Positions 22,427 through 63,560 are shown, counted from the stretch's first letter. The stretch: 64,000 nucleotides of DNA from Branchiostoma belcheri (GCF_001625305.1 NW_017803002.1:333551-397550), one strand, 5' to 3'. Made by a program: numbers and translations. The notes: generated by a model not told the origin, from the sequence alone.

Positions 22427-22947
22427 TTAACCGCTGCTAATTGACACCTCTGTGTCCTCAGAGTGCGGCACATCTAGGCAGTAGGTGAAAATCTTTCATT
22501 CACATCTGGCAGTAGGTGAAAATAACCAAAGCTGGCAAGATGGCATCAGAAGCATAATAAAGTGTGTTTGCATGCAAGAATAGTTTTTGCTTCGAGATTT
22601 TTTTCCCACCCATATTTTGCAGAGGAACAACTTGAACCAGAAGTTGCAGGAAATGGCTTCCATTTGTATCTGGAGAAAGAAAAATAATAGAGCTTCCCCC
22701 CTATGGAGGTGGGACCATGCCCCCCTCTACGACAATTGCCCATTTTGTGTGAACATTTTGTAGTGTCGACACCGCACGCTTCAACAACGCTGGCTGTATA
22801 GAAGAAAACTAATTGAAGGAATTTTGAAGTTTGGATCGCCGCACATCGGAGGGAAGAAAGCATTTCTTTACCTTTCTTGACCAGACTCCCCAGGCCATTT
22901 CTCCTCTCCTTTTTGCTGAATTCTACGATCCGTATTTCCGTAGACAT
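22427..22947 (-). CDS. candidate small three-exon gene, function unknown
   Basis: On the minus strand an ATG at 22947 opens MSTEIRIVEFSKKERRNGLG and five more residues, ending at a good donor (AAG|GTAAAG; exon 22947-22872). A pyrimidine-tract acceptor (TTTCTTTCTCCAG) starts exon 2 (22669-22610), in phase, reading DTNGSHFLQLLVQVVPLQNM. A third exon from 22473 (acceptor CTACTGCCTAG) reads in phase to TAA at 22427-22429. An alternative acceptor lies at 22505. About 60 residues in all. No family is recognised; the GLG in a charged context is faintly PDZ-like, but that is speculation. It could be the start of a larger, decayed gene. It lies head to head with the large plus-strand gene. Confidence 0.3.
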
Positions 22948-23104
22948 GGTACGGGCTAGGTAAATAGTATGTTGCTTCGTTCACAAAAGGACTCTCTGAC
23001 CACTGTAACTACGATAATCATCTTCAAAAAACCTACACTATACACACACACAACACCCTCCAAAACAATATCTGTCGAAGGCATGAGCCCTCCGAACTCT
23101 AGTT

Positions 23105-23540
23105 TGATACTGGTCGTACAAATGAAAGCTGCAGATCGCTGAAACAGGGTTGACAACACAATTAATCACAAATTCCTTGACACGGTTTGTAAAGACTTTT
23201 ATCTTGCGCCGGAATGTCATAAAGGTAAAGTCACTTTACCAGTTGCCGGTAGTCAGATACAATGTTATTTTCCTGTGACTAGTTTAAGTCCACAAAAAGA
23301 GAACCTCTTATTACTTATCTCTAGACAAAAGGCACACAATCTCCATAACAGTTCAAAAAGAATGTAACAGTGAAAAATTATTTTTGCTCCGGTGCGGGCT
23401 ACAGTGCCTTATATTTTCAGCTAAAATACGTCAACTGCAGGTGACGATACAAATGTCCTTCTTTGTACAAAGTAGTCAGCTTAGATTTGTTAACGTAAGG
23501 ATCAACGCTATAAACATGTTTGTGCCCTTCTTACACACCA
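23105..23540 (+). repeat. orphan copy of the array unit end, upstream of the large gene
   Basis: Matches 18340-18415 plus 18893-19260: TTTGATACTGGTCG, AACAGGGTTGACAACACAATT, GCAAAGACTTTTATCTTG (as GTAAAGACTTTTATCTTG), GTTATTTTCCTGTGACTAG, GGCACACAATCTCCAT, TTATNTTTTCAGCTAA and TACGTCANCTG, ending 230 bp before the start codon of the large gene. It suggests the array derives from, or donated, promoter-proximal DNA. Confidence 0.75.
23509..23514 (+). promoter_or_regulatory. possible TATA box of the large gene
   Basis: TATAAA, 256 bp upstream of the start codon, inside the orphan array copy. A start site near 23540 would give a 5' UTR of about 230 nt. However, CTTAACAG directly before the ATG also looks like a 3' splice site, so a 5' UTR intron (donor near CCAG|GTAATT at 23541) is an alternative. 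Confidence 0.25.
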
Positions 23541-23769
23541 GGTAATTTTCGTAAATGTAGATTTCATAATTCAATTGCTAGACACTGCAACTGTCATTGT
23601 CATACATCTGGAGACAATGGACGGTGGAGAAGGTCAAATCTCGTGGTCCAGGTCGTTGACCTTGTTATTTCAGCAGAACTTCGGTGTTTGTTATGTTTGT
23701 CTTGAACATGCTTTAGTATAAAGAACTAAGAATAGTTTTTTTCTTAAAATCGTTCTCGTCTCTTAACAG

Positions 23770-54139
<30,370 letters not shown>

Positions 54140-55600
54140 GGCATTCTAGGCCAAGGGAATAACAACATCCCCAGTAATAATCATGATCATCAGCATGGTC
54201 ATCGGGCCTAGCAATAACTCGACGAAAGCCGTCCGTTAGTAAGACAGACGGTGACGGCATTGTGCCGGAAATGGTATACTTTGTATGTAATCCAGGCTTA
54301 ACAGCAAAGTGTCATTTGGTTTTGATTTGATTCGATTATTTTTTAGCTTTCGGATAATTGTAGACAGTAATAGCAGAAAGACTTGCTCGTAATAATACTT
54401 ACTCCACTGACAATCATTAGGATGCAATGTACGCCTTTTGCAAGCCCCTGCCATACACTGTCATTGTCGATAGTTTGCTGTGGAAATTTGTCATAAAAAT
54501 GGGATTTTAGATTACCATTTTTAATCGTTTGACCCAATGACATATACGGATCAGTTCACCTAATAACTTGAAGGGTCTGTCTTATGAAGCAAAATGTGGA
54601 AAGGTTACAGCGCACGTCGTCTAAATCTGCTGGAGAAGAATCGCTTAATTCAAAGTGTAATTAGCAGTATGGCAGATACACAACTTTTTTTGCTATCCTG
54701 GCGATAGAATTTGAAATCAATTCATACTACAATTTACAAACACACTCTCAATGATATCAACCTTTTCACTTTACTAGTTGTCAAGAAAACAAGACAAATG
54801 GGTCAGACTTACATTGCAAGTGGTATTTTCCTGGCCATCAAAAATGTTCAACTCTTCTAGTCTCTTCCGGTTCAATTAATGTCAAAGCTTTGCAACGTGT
54901 GCATTAAATGAAATTGCATTCTAGAAATGATGTCTCCGAGTGTTTTGTTGGCGCTGAAATTAACATATAGGTAGAAAAATAGGTTAAAGATCGGTATATC
55001 GATGGATTGATACATAGACAGAGAAAGATAAGAAACTGTGGAATACTGCTATAAGTATGTTTTATTGTGCCCGTGTGCACATGTGGCAATCCTTTGGGTG
55101 GGTTTTCGTTTTAACTCCGTTAAAGCTGGACGTGATACTGCCACATTCATTGCGCATTAGTTGCGCATAAATACTGACCTTTCTTTTTCCCCACACGCAG
55201 CTGTGCGCACAAGAAGCACTAAATTTTTCGATTGTCTTTTTTTTCATGCGCAAACTGGAGGAATACAGTTAAAGCAAAGCACAAAAGTACATTAGTAATT
55301 AACTTACGAACAAATGATCAAAGATTTCCATTCAGATTAAGACTGATAGGGCTTTTTTAAATATAATATTAATGTTCAAGATGGCGGTGACCACCCTGGT
55401 GATTTTTGCAAAAGGCAGAGATGCGAGCAATCGGGATACCTTTAGTATGTCACGTCTGCGGCAGGAGGGCCCGGCACGTGTGTACAATGTGTTTGCGCGG
55501 GCTGTAGAATGGGTATAGGATCGCTGTCTGGTTGGATTTTGATCCCATTATGGCTTTTCTAATGGAAACATTGGGTACGGTCAGGGTCAATCACGTCATA
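54140..55600. other. 3' UTR / intergenic DNA
   Basis: Presumably starts with the 3' UTR of the large gene. I found no convincing AATAAA close to the stop, and no gene. Confidence 0.45.
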
Positions 55601-55860
55601 ATTTGTCGCGGGGTCGTGAGGCAGAGTGCGTGGCTCGAAACCTAGAGGTCCCGGGTTCAGGTCCTGACATGACGCCGATCTTGTACCCCCTGGGAAAGGC
55701 ACTTTCCTAACTTCGCTCAGGTGAAAATTAGTATTGTCCTGCCATGTATTTGTCCCCTGTATGTGTTGGTGGTGGCATTAATATAAGTTGATAAAACTTG
55801 AGTGTGCCGTCACCACGTCTGGTGATTACATGTTAGAATATAATAAATAATCATATCATA
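55601..55860 (+). mobile_element. tRNA-derived SINE, copy 3
   Basis: CGGGGTCGTGAGGCAGAGTG (A-box region diverged), GGGTTCAGGTCC (B box with change), CTGGGAAAGGCAC, CTTCGCTCAGGTG, GGCATTAATATAAGTTGATA, CATGTTAGAATATAATAAAT. Same family as 38852-39108. Confidence 0.9.
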
Positions 55861-55955
55861 ACCGGGAAGCCTTTAAGTAAGACAATTGCGTGTCAAACCT
55901 AGGGAACAGTAGCTTGAACATCAAATATACAAGTTACCAATCCGATACACTTTAA

Positions 55956-56594
55956 CCCTCAAACACCCGAACTTTTTTTGTGACTTTAATGCCCGAACGG
56001 GGTCCAAATGGACCCCATTTGGTTTCTTTCAAATTTATATTCCTTTGTGCATTCTTTCAGTGATCTTTGCATATATATTGTTTAAACACAGTAAGAGGTA
56101 TATGTTGGCATGATTAAGTGTTTAAAAATTACAGCTCATTATCATAATTTATGCAAAAATGGGATGAGGCCTGCAGGCATGAACATGGGGTTGACCTTTG
56201 ACCTCATATGATTGTCAAATTATCAGACCTCTAAAAACCCGATGAACTAATTCCTGGTGTTAAGGTTACTTGGCAAACTGCATAATATCAAAGCAAATAT
56301 GTTTCCTTGCAGACATATTGAGGACATCCGAACAATTTTGTGTGTAGGAAAGTGCAAATTCATGGCTGGGGTCCGTTTGGACCTTAGACGGTCTTACATA
56401 TGACTTCCGTTGTTATTTTTACAAATTTGTGCCGATCTCCAAAAAAATTTAGGAGAACTTGTAGAAGAGGTTTATCGACAAATTCACGGGAGGAATTTTT
56501 TTTTCAAATGAAAAAAAAAAAATCAAATCGCACTTAAAAATATACGCCTGGGGTCCAATATACGCCAAATGGACCCCATTCGGGTGTTTGAGGG
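55956..56594 (+). mobile_element. second piggyBac-type MITE, TTAA target duplication
   Basis: CCCTCAAACACCCGAA (55956) inverted as TTCGGGTGTTTGAGGG (to 56594), with TTAA at 55952-55955 and 56595-56598. Subterminal GGGGTCCAAATGGACCCCA palindromes at both ends. 639 bp, no coding frame. Termini differ from those of 16542-17463, so it is a separate family. Confidence 0.9.
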
Positions 56595-56598
56595 TTAA

Positions 56599-57700
56599 AA
56601 GTAGCGGCTTGGTAATACGTACCTTGGTGACGAAAACAAGAAAATATGCATCTCTGAACCTGCATCACGATTAGAATTTTCATCATAATCATAGATATGA
56701 ATGATATTAAAATAGCCAGCTTCAGACAATTAACTCCACCATTTACGTAGGACCAATGCTGGGTTGTTTGTCACACGTCATTACGGATCACCTACATGCA
56801 GAAGGAGGCTGACACACCCTACCAGAACAACAGAAACCTGTGCCCGAGTCTCTGTGAAAAAAGTGTCAACTGAACCTATTCTGACTAACTTGAAAGGTAT
56901 GTGTCTGCAAGTGGATAAACAATTCTGGTAAAATGCCTTGTAGGCGTTTTTTGCCACTGGCCTACGCCAATCGCCAATAGGGTAGGCTGGCAATCAGATT
57001 TCGATTGTCCATGTATATGTAATGGCGGAAGATTTGTCGTTTTTTTGGACTGACGACAATCAATGATGGTAGATACTAGTAGCTGTGAGAGAAGTCAGGA
57101 CATCAGAAAATGTTAAATCATTTCCATCTTAACATCTGCTTGGGAAAAGATAAGTTCTAACAGGGGTAACATGGGTGCTGCGCCATGATTGTTTAATTTG
57201 CTGACGTGGCACTATTGGTAATTTTTGGCTGGAACCAGAACTATAGATAAACCATCATGACTTTGCTAAGCCACAGTCCGTTTAAACTGTTTTAATTATT
57301 TGATGTTACGACCATTTTTTCCAACACAAGGCTTTACAAAATGATGACGGAAACACAGCTTATCAGTCTATATTTACCAGGAGATTTTATACAACAGTAT
57401 CATTCAAAAGTTAACGTAAGAAACAGTCCTTTAATGGCTAATTTTTTATGATTTTTCAGAAAGAGGAACTTTTTAAACAAAAGAATACCATTTTTCTTAA
57501 CTCTTCCGCTGATTTTCCTGTGCGAACAGTTCTATAAGGTGGAGTACATAATATCAATATTCAAACAGCAAATCTCAGACAATTAACAGGTACACACCAT
57601 AACAACTGGCAACAGGGGCCCCGCCGGGTAGTTTACGGGCTTTTTGTGCATTTTCGGGCGCGGACTCTTTTGTAAGCTTTTCCCCAGTGTCACTGATAAT
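56599..57700. other. unassigned intergenic DNA
   Basis: No gene or repeat recognised. Confidence 0.35.
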
Positions 57701-58130
57701 GGTATTTCCCACCTTTAGGGGTGCCACCCCGATAAGATCTCTCCTCAGTCCTTTTTGTATGACCAGAATGTTTTGAATTTGTCAACTATGGCTTCTCCCA
57801 GTATGTCTGCCACATATTTCGTGTGTGCTTGTCTTATACTTTTCTGAATTCCCTTTTTAACTCTCTTATATTATATTTGTCTTCGTCTTGTCCTGTTTTC
57901 TTAGCTTTGTTATAAAGGCGCTGTTTCTTACGACAATGTCGCCTTTGATTTCTGTTAAACCTGGGGAGGTTGTATCTGCTTGAAGTCATTTTTGCTTGGG
58001 ATGTGCCTGTTCATAGTAAGTTCAATCTTGCCTTTGAAGTCTGCCCACTTCTGTGATACTGACATGTCCTCTGTTCTTTTGTCAAAGTTATTGGCATAGT
58101 CCGTGAGATCTTTCTTAAGATAATTCTTTT
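57700..58130 (-). mobile_element. degenerate LINE fragment (region between endonuclease and reverse transcriptase)
   Basis: On the minus strand from about 58125: LKKDLTDYANNFDKRTEDMS, VSQKWADFKGKIELTMNRHI, PSKN, then after stops and frameshifts RRHCRKKQRLYNKAKKTGQD and IRQAHTKYVADILGEAIV, KFKTFWSYKKD. The W.DFK..I....HIPSK and FWSYKK motifs are typical of LINE ORF2 before the reverse transcriptase. Dead. Confidence 0.75.
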
Positions 58131-58684
58131 TTTTTTTTTAATTCATGACCCCGCACCATTGCCGGTGTCAAAGTGATTTCGCCCTCCCGGGTTGAGGTCA
58201 TTAGCGATTTCGCCCCTAACCCCCCGAAAAAACAACAGGTTATTTCCTTGAAAACTTTCGTTTAAGCATGTCAAGGTACACAAATTTGTTGAATAATTAT
58301 AATCAAAGTATTTCGTTGTATTTGGGGAATTATATTCCTTGTAAAGACTCTCAAAACTATTTAACTAATGATCAAATCCTGCATTGTTGAGATGCCTATG
58401 CTGTTAAGCATAGCTGTCAAGAAGTAGTTCAATCAAGGAGGTTATTCTTGCTTCAACCGAACCTGTAACAATATCGTTAGAGTTGTTAATCAAATTTGAG
58501 TACCTGCCATACCTGTGGTACGGTGTAAAAGGCGGACTAAACTATGTAAGGGGCGGGAGGGGGGGGGTCGAGATCACTAGCGATCTCACCCGCCGAGAGA
58601 GATGAGTCATGTAATAGTTGGTAAACACATTTGGCACAATATAGGTATCATGTCTTGTTTACTAAGGTTTATGATTTTGATATT
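58131..58684. other. unassigned DNA, possible transposon ends
   Basis: GATTTCGCCCTCCCGGGTTG.. (58170-58220) and GGGTCGAGATCACTAGCGAT (58567-58587) form a loosely inverted pair with poly-G/C runs; could be the termini of a degraded element. Not firm. Confidence 0.3.
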
Positions 58685-59418
58685 TACCTTCGCAAAGAAG
58701 ATTACGTTTTCAGGACGTTCGTGTATGTGTGTGTGTCTGTAAACACGAGAAGGCTTCTATATAAATAGATTGTCTTGATATTTGGTACATGTAGGTAGGT
58801 CTGGATGAGACCTCAAAATGATTAGATCTTGGTCATCCTAGCTGCAGTGGCATTTGATTAATAATATTCAAAAGAAGATAACTAAGGAACCGGTTAACGG
58901 ATCGTCTGGATTTTGGTATGTAGGTAGCTGAAGTGGTGCTTGACATGATGATGTGACAATTATGCAAATATTGAGGTAATTTTCATAATTTATGAGGAAA
59001 TTCTATAAATCAGTTGCATTACATGATAGGACTATTCAAGCTTGTGACATGTGTAATTGAGAATGAGAGAAACACGGGGAGATTTTGGATATGCAAATGA
59101 AGACTTTCTGTGCATAATTAATTTTATAATTTCATAATTGTAACTACCTGGAATTTCATACTTGGGATATTCAAAAGTTAAGTGAAGGTGAACATCATTA
59201 ATCATATGTTATTCAAATGAGGATCTCATTGAGAATGAACAAATAAGAAAATAGAAGAATGGCATTCTTTCCTAAAGATAAGACTATTTCGGTGACGAAT
59301 ATGATCAACTGGTATAATTCATAGAAATAAGGATCCTAATCAGGAGTTATAACCTATAATTTGTCAGTATTAATGATTACTATCATTTGGCGAAGGTACG
59401 AGGTCGTGGAACTCTAGT
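58685..59418 (+). mobile_element. TIR element, CCTTCGCCAA family (copy)
   Basis: TACCTTCGCAAAGAAGATTACG at 58685 and TTGGCGAAGGTA at 59387-59398, followed by CGAGGTCGTGGAACTC. Interior GAACCGGTTAACGGATCG, GTAGCTGAAGTGGTGCTTGA match 46640-47568; internally deleted. Confidence 0.75.
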
Positions 59419-60204
59419 CTAAATTGTAGGAATCTTTTTTTTTTAAGCCCGCCTTGTATTTTCGCCCAATCGCATTAGATTTGGAGTCTGCGTAAGGTGC
59501 CATCCATAAAATAAAATTCTTTGTTGTACATGACGGTACATGTATTTATGCATATAATCACCTAATTTGCATAATGAATGCAAAATTGATGATTCCTTGT
59601 TGGAAAATGTTTGACATTTCATACTTGTAACATGTTTTATATAATTAAAAGTTAAACATCTCTATGTCCTTATTATGTTAATGTGGATGCTATTTGCATA
59701 ATTGTTGATACCATATATTAATTGGAACAAAACCTTGCCAAATGAACTCTGCATTTGCCATTAAAAAAATTTAAAAAACAAGAAAAATTGATAAGGCTCT
59801 AAATATTTTCATGTAGGTACAAGGTCTATGAATTATTGTTCATGCTGATTTTCAAGCCACGCATTATTTTTAAAAAAGACATTCAAGATATTAAAGGCAT
59901 CCAGTGCAGTTTTAAGGGCTTGGAAACCTGATTTTTCAAAGCCAATATTCTGGTAATTTATCTACATAGTGAGTGGAGACAACACTTTCCCAATGTATAT
60001 TGACCCTCATGGGGCAAAAATTTCCGAAATTATAACTGAAAATGGTTACTGTAATGGCCCTGGGCTCATTTTTAGGGTACCTCCTATAAAATAAAGGACT
60101 CATCTTGGGGCTTGTTTCTGCACTATGAAATGCTGACTCAAATGTGCTGATGTGAAGCAGTACGTGTCAATATCATAAAGATTGCCTTATTCAGAATATT
60201 TACT
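59419..60204. other. unassigned intergenic DNA
   Basis: AT-rich. 59550-59650 has some likeness to the TIR-element interior (TAATTTGCATAATGAATG, ATTTCATACTTGTAACATG). No gene. Confidence 0.35.
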
Positions 60205-60207
60205 AGC

Positions 60208-60285
60208 CTGGGTGCCATCCGATTTGTAACGGCAACCCCGATTTTTTCGGGGTTGCCGTCACAAATTGGATGGCACCCAGGCTAA
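60208..60285. mobile_element. foldback element, GCCTGGGTGCCATCC family (copy 2)
   Basis: TAGCCTGGGTGCCATCCGAT.. paired with ..ATTGGATGGCACCCAGGCTA, arms of about 36 bp with one or two mismatches around a short loop. Imperfect flanking repeat AATATTTAC / AATATTTTAC. Lies about 75 bp upstream of the LRR start codon. Confidence 0.88.
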
Positions 60286-60358
60286 ATATTTTACAGTTTT
60301 GCTGCCCTGAAATTGTTTTGGATGCCTTTAAGTAGATTTTTTTAGGTGGTGGGACATC

Positions 60359-62230
60359 ATGGGAAGGAAGCTGCGACACGTGCTGATTTTCCTGCTCATC
60401 ATCCTGAAGCAACCCGACCCGTCAGGTGCTGGCTGCAGCTGTCCACCTGTACCAGTCTGCAGCTGTGGCTGTGTACCATTCACAAACTACTACTGCGACG
60501 ACAGGGGCTTCACCAGTATCCCCCAGAACCTCCCAACATCCATCTTCGGCTTGGATTTTATATCTAATAATTTAACAACCGTAAATCAGTCCCTTATGCA
60601 GAGGTATGGGGAATTGAGAAGGTTAGACCTTTCAAAAAACCTGATAAAAATGATTCAGCCAGCTTCATTCAAAAATCTAACCCGACTACAGCAGTTGTAC
60701 CTTCAAATAAACCAGATAACAATGATTCAGACTGGTACATTTGAAAATCTACCCTGGCTAGAAGAGTTAGACCTGTCCAAGAACCAAATAATAATGGTTA
60801 CGATGGGTACATTTCAAAATTTACCCCTACTAGAACAGTTGCACCTGTCCAACAACCAGATAACAAAGATTCAGTCTGGTGCATTTCAAAATCTGACCCG
60901 ACTACCAAAGTTGATCCTGTCCAACAACCAGATAGCAATAATTCAGCCTGGTTCATTTCAAAATCTACTAGAACATTTACACCTGTCCAGCAACGAGATA
61001 ACTATGATTCTTCCTGACACATTTCAAACTCTACCCCGGCTAAAACACTTGTATCTTTCCAACAACCGGATAAGGATGATTCAGTCTGATACATTCCAAA
61101 ATGTAACCTCACTTCAGACGTTGTCCCTAGCCTTTAACCGGATAACGTACATTCATTCTCAAGCATTTAAAAATCTGCCCCATATCCAAAAGTTGTACCT
61201 ACAAAAAAACAAGCTGTCTGCCATTCTCCCTTCAGCTTTTCGTATGTTGCTATCTATTCGTACCGTAATAAACGTTGACGGGAATCCCTGGCAGTGTGAC
61301 TGTATGATGGCTCCTTTCAGGCTGAATACCACAAATTTTCAGTCACTTACAGACAAGATTATATGTTCCCAACCCGCCAACGTTCAGGGACGAAAGCTCA
61401 CAGATGTCGATCCAGAAGACTTAATATGTTACAATAGCACCCCACACTATTACTGGTCATTTACACGAAATGCTGGCTCAACAGCACATCCTGTAGAAAA
61501 CACGAGCAAAACAACACCAACACTAACTTCACCATTTTTTCATATCACTTCTGGCAAACCGAAAGATATCCCTCGCTTCCCAATACCTCTTATCATTGGC
61601 TCTGTCTTTGGTTCAGTAGTTGGCATTGTCCTGATTGGCACCATCTTTCTCACAATTTGGCACAAGAGGAGGGCCAAGCATCCTCCAATAGGATTGAATA
61701 TTTTTGGTAGAAACAACACCAGTGATCTGACAGGGCAGGATCAGTCTCAAGCACAATCTCAAGAAACCAGTGATCTATCACATAACGAAATACTAGCTGC
61801 ATTGAAGTCAAACCCTGTATACGGAGATGTAAAAACACCAACATCTACAAAAATAGCCAGTGGTCATAATCAGGCAGGGCAGGGCCAGTCAAATGCCATT
61901 ACTAAATCCAAGACGAACACTACATCTACTGTAATAACCAGTGATGATGATCATCAATACGAAGATATTGACAACCATCATGCTAAAACAGGACTGGCTC
62001 AGTCAAAGGCCATTAATAAATCTAAGACAAACACCATAAGGTCTCGGACCGGAGTTTTTTTCACGATTTTGGATCCGGCGGACACCCTCAGACCGAAGGG
62101 CTATAACTCCGCCAAAAAAAGTACGCCGGGAAATCTCATTACATCAGTCAACGGAGGTTTCCAGCCGGCTTCCGATACAATTTTGGTTATTGTCCGTCGA
62201 CTCTATAATTTGGGTAGAAACTGTAGTTAA
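60359..62230 (+). CDS. LRR transmembrane receptor, tail altered by a transposon
   Basis: 623 residues in one exon. Signal peptide (1-24), Cys-rich LRR N-cap (26-58, CSCPPVPVCSCGCVPFTNYY), about ten LRRs (61-300, consensus LxxLxLSNNQIxxIQxGxFQNL; the repeat near 200 is shortened by three residues), LRR C-cap (308-357, NPWQCDCM..C..C), a Thr/Ser-rich stalk, a transmembrane helix (about 409-433) followed by HKRRAKH, then a cytoplasmic tail with SNPVYGDV (NPxY) and DDHQYEDID. From residue 561 on, the frame reads into the transposon at 62040 and ends 63 residues later, so the natural C-terminus is lost in this allele. TTTTTTTAG before the start suggests a 5' UTR intron. Likely role: cell-surface recognition receptor; ligand unknown. 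Confidence 0.92.
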   Translation: MGRKLRHVLIFLLIILKQPDPSGAGCSCPPVPVCSCGCVPFTNYYCDDRGFTSIPQNLPTSIFGLDFISNNLTTVNQSLMQRYGELRRLDLSKNLIKMIQPASFKNLTRLQQLYLQINQITMIQTGTFENLPWLEELDLSKNQIIMVTMGTFQNLPLLEQLHLSNNQITKIQSGAFQNLTRLPKLILSNNQIAIIQPGSFQNLLEHLHLSSNEITMILPDTFQTLPRLKHLYLSNNRIRMIQSDTFQNVTSLQTLSLAFNRITYIHSQAFKNLPHIQKLYLQKNKLSAILPSAFRMLLSIRTVINVDGNPWQCDCMMAPFRLNTTNFQSLTDKIICSQPANVQGRKLTDVDPEDLICYNSTPHYYWSFTRNAGSTAHPVENTSKTTPTLTSPFFHITSGKPKDIPRFPIPLIIGSVFGSVVGIVLIGTIFLTIWHKRRAKHPPIGLNIFGRNNTSDLTGQDQSQAQSQETSDLSHNEILAALKSNPVYGDVKTPTSTKIASGHNQAGQGQSNAITKSKTNTTSTVITSDDDHQYEDIDNHHAKTGLAQSKAINKSKTNTIRSRTGVFFTILDPADTLRPKGYNSAKKSTPGNLITSVNGGFQPASDTILVIVRRLYNLGRNCS

Positions 62231-62702
62231 ACGTAAATTTTGGATACGAAAAATGTAGTTTTTTTGCAGTTTTTTCAACGGACCTGCTTGAAAAAAACGA
62301 ATTTTCCCTGGCTAACGGCTTATATGCTGACATAGCTTACTACTTTCTGTTTCTGAAAAACAGAAAAAAAATATAGGTTGTTGCGATAAGTTTTTCGCAA
62401 AATCCGGTGACGCGAACCCCTAGAAATTCCACATAGAACGCAGCTATTTGGGTCATCAGGCGACAAACCGCATCACCCTTGCTCGTGGACTAATACCAAA
62501 AACGCTTCGCTGGCCGTCCAACTTCACCGCGCCGAAAAACACTACAATCCCAAGGCTTTTTGATCAATTCAAAACCTAGTTGAAAATCTACAACGATCGC
62601 CGAGCTATGGGGAGCCAAACCTAGCGTGACAACCTCGCAGATCCGGCAATTTACTGCTCACTATTTGGAACCCTGGTCAGAATTAAACTCCGACCCGGAA
62701 CC
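62040..62702 (+). mobile_element. 663-bp DNA transposon inserted in the LRR coding sequence
   Basis: Terminal repeats GGTCTCGGACCGGAGTTT (62040) and AAACTCCGACCCGGAACC (62685-62702) match inverted at 14 of 18 positions. ATAA flanks both sides (62036-62039 and 62703-62706). A relative lies in intron 18 of the large gene (42740-42895). No transposase frame; non-autonomous. Superfamily unassigned. Confidence 0.85.
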
Positions 62703-62972
62703 ATAACTAGTGTAATAACTAGTGATGATGATCATCAGTATGAAGATATTGACAACCATCATGTTAGGACAGGGAAGAGTCAGTCTCAAAACATCACTGA
62801 ATCCAACACGAATTCCACAGCTACTGTAATGGCCGGTGGTCACTATGAAACATGTCAGGGTCAGTCTCAGGCCATTGACGAGTCCTTGCTTGTTAGCAAT
62901 ATATCTTACGGCATATTGCCGACTGCCTTGCAGCATAATTCTCTGTACCTCATTGAAGAAAACAACGATTAA
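62703..62972 (+). pseudogene. stranded original C-terminal tail of the LRR receptor
   Basis: Exactly in the frame expected if the element and one ATAA are removed: 89 codons open, then TAA (62970-62972). It repeats the upstream tail: TSDDDHQYEDIDNHH here matches the same run encoded at 61940-61980, and SQSQ/NTNST blocks recur. It contains ISYGIL, an exact ITIM pattern (I/V/L/S-x-Y-x-x-I/V/L), and LYLIEEN near the end. Could still be used if the element is spliced out (AAG|GTCTCG at 62040 to ACTAG at 62710 also keeps frame), though that donor is weak. Confidence 0.85.
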
Positions 62973-63560
62973 TTCTTTAAACCATCGTAAGTTTTTTTGA
63001 GACGTATCTTACTGTATGGGCTAGAAACTGACCCCATAATGTTTTGCACGAATTCACTAGTTTCCCATCCCCAGAATGCAATGCGAAAATAGGGGTCTAA
63101 ACCTCATTTGCATAGGACAGTATAATAGTATGTTTATCTAAAGTGTACCGGTACTGTTAACTGATACCTGTTCCGAATTGTTTATGTTCTTGTTGTGAAG
63201 ACTAGCCCTTAATAATAGCCTCCGTCTAGTTGGGTAATGTAATGTACCCATTAGTACCTAAATAGTTGCAGTTGAAAACTTGTTGTTATTGATATTAATT
63301 TATTGTTACGATTTTTTTTCAAAACAATAGACCAAAATAAAACACAGCTTACCACAGATGGTTCAGAGCTCGAAATTAAAGGTGGTCCGATGGCTAGTGA
63401 CCACTAAAATTTGTCTGGGACAACTAAAAAGACACGTTGGTATATTTTTGGGACAATAAAAGATCAACATCAGAATATCAGCCCTTCTTTTGTTAAGCAG
63501 GCACACGTCCTGGCTCTTGGGATAGCCGAAAAAGTCCCCCCGAATTTCCTGTCTACACTG
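62973..63560. other. 3' flank of the LRR gene
   Basis: AT-rich UTR-like sequence; see the polyadenylation signal at 63336. Confidence 0.4.
63336..63341 (+). terminator. possible polyadenylation signal of the LRR gene
   Basis: AATAAA, 364 bp after the original stop codon and about 1.1 kb after the transposon-derived stop. The first clear AATAAA I saw downstream. Confidence 0.3.

Noticed and set aside
22546..22947. Single 133-codon minus-strand protein
   Set aside because: The frame reads through a good donor and a pyrimidine-tract acceptor; the spliced three-exon reading is more consistent. Neither is proven.
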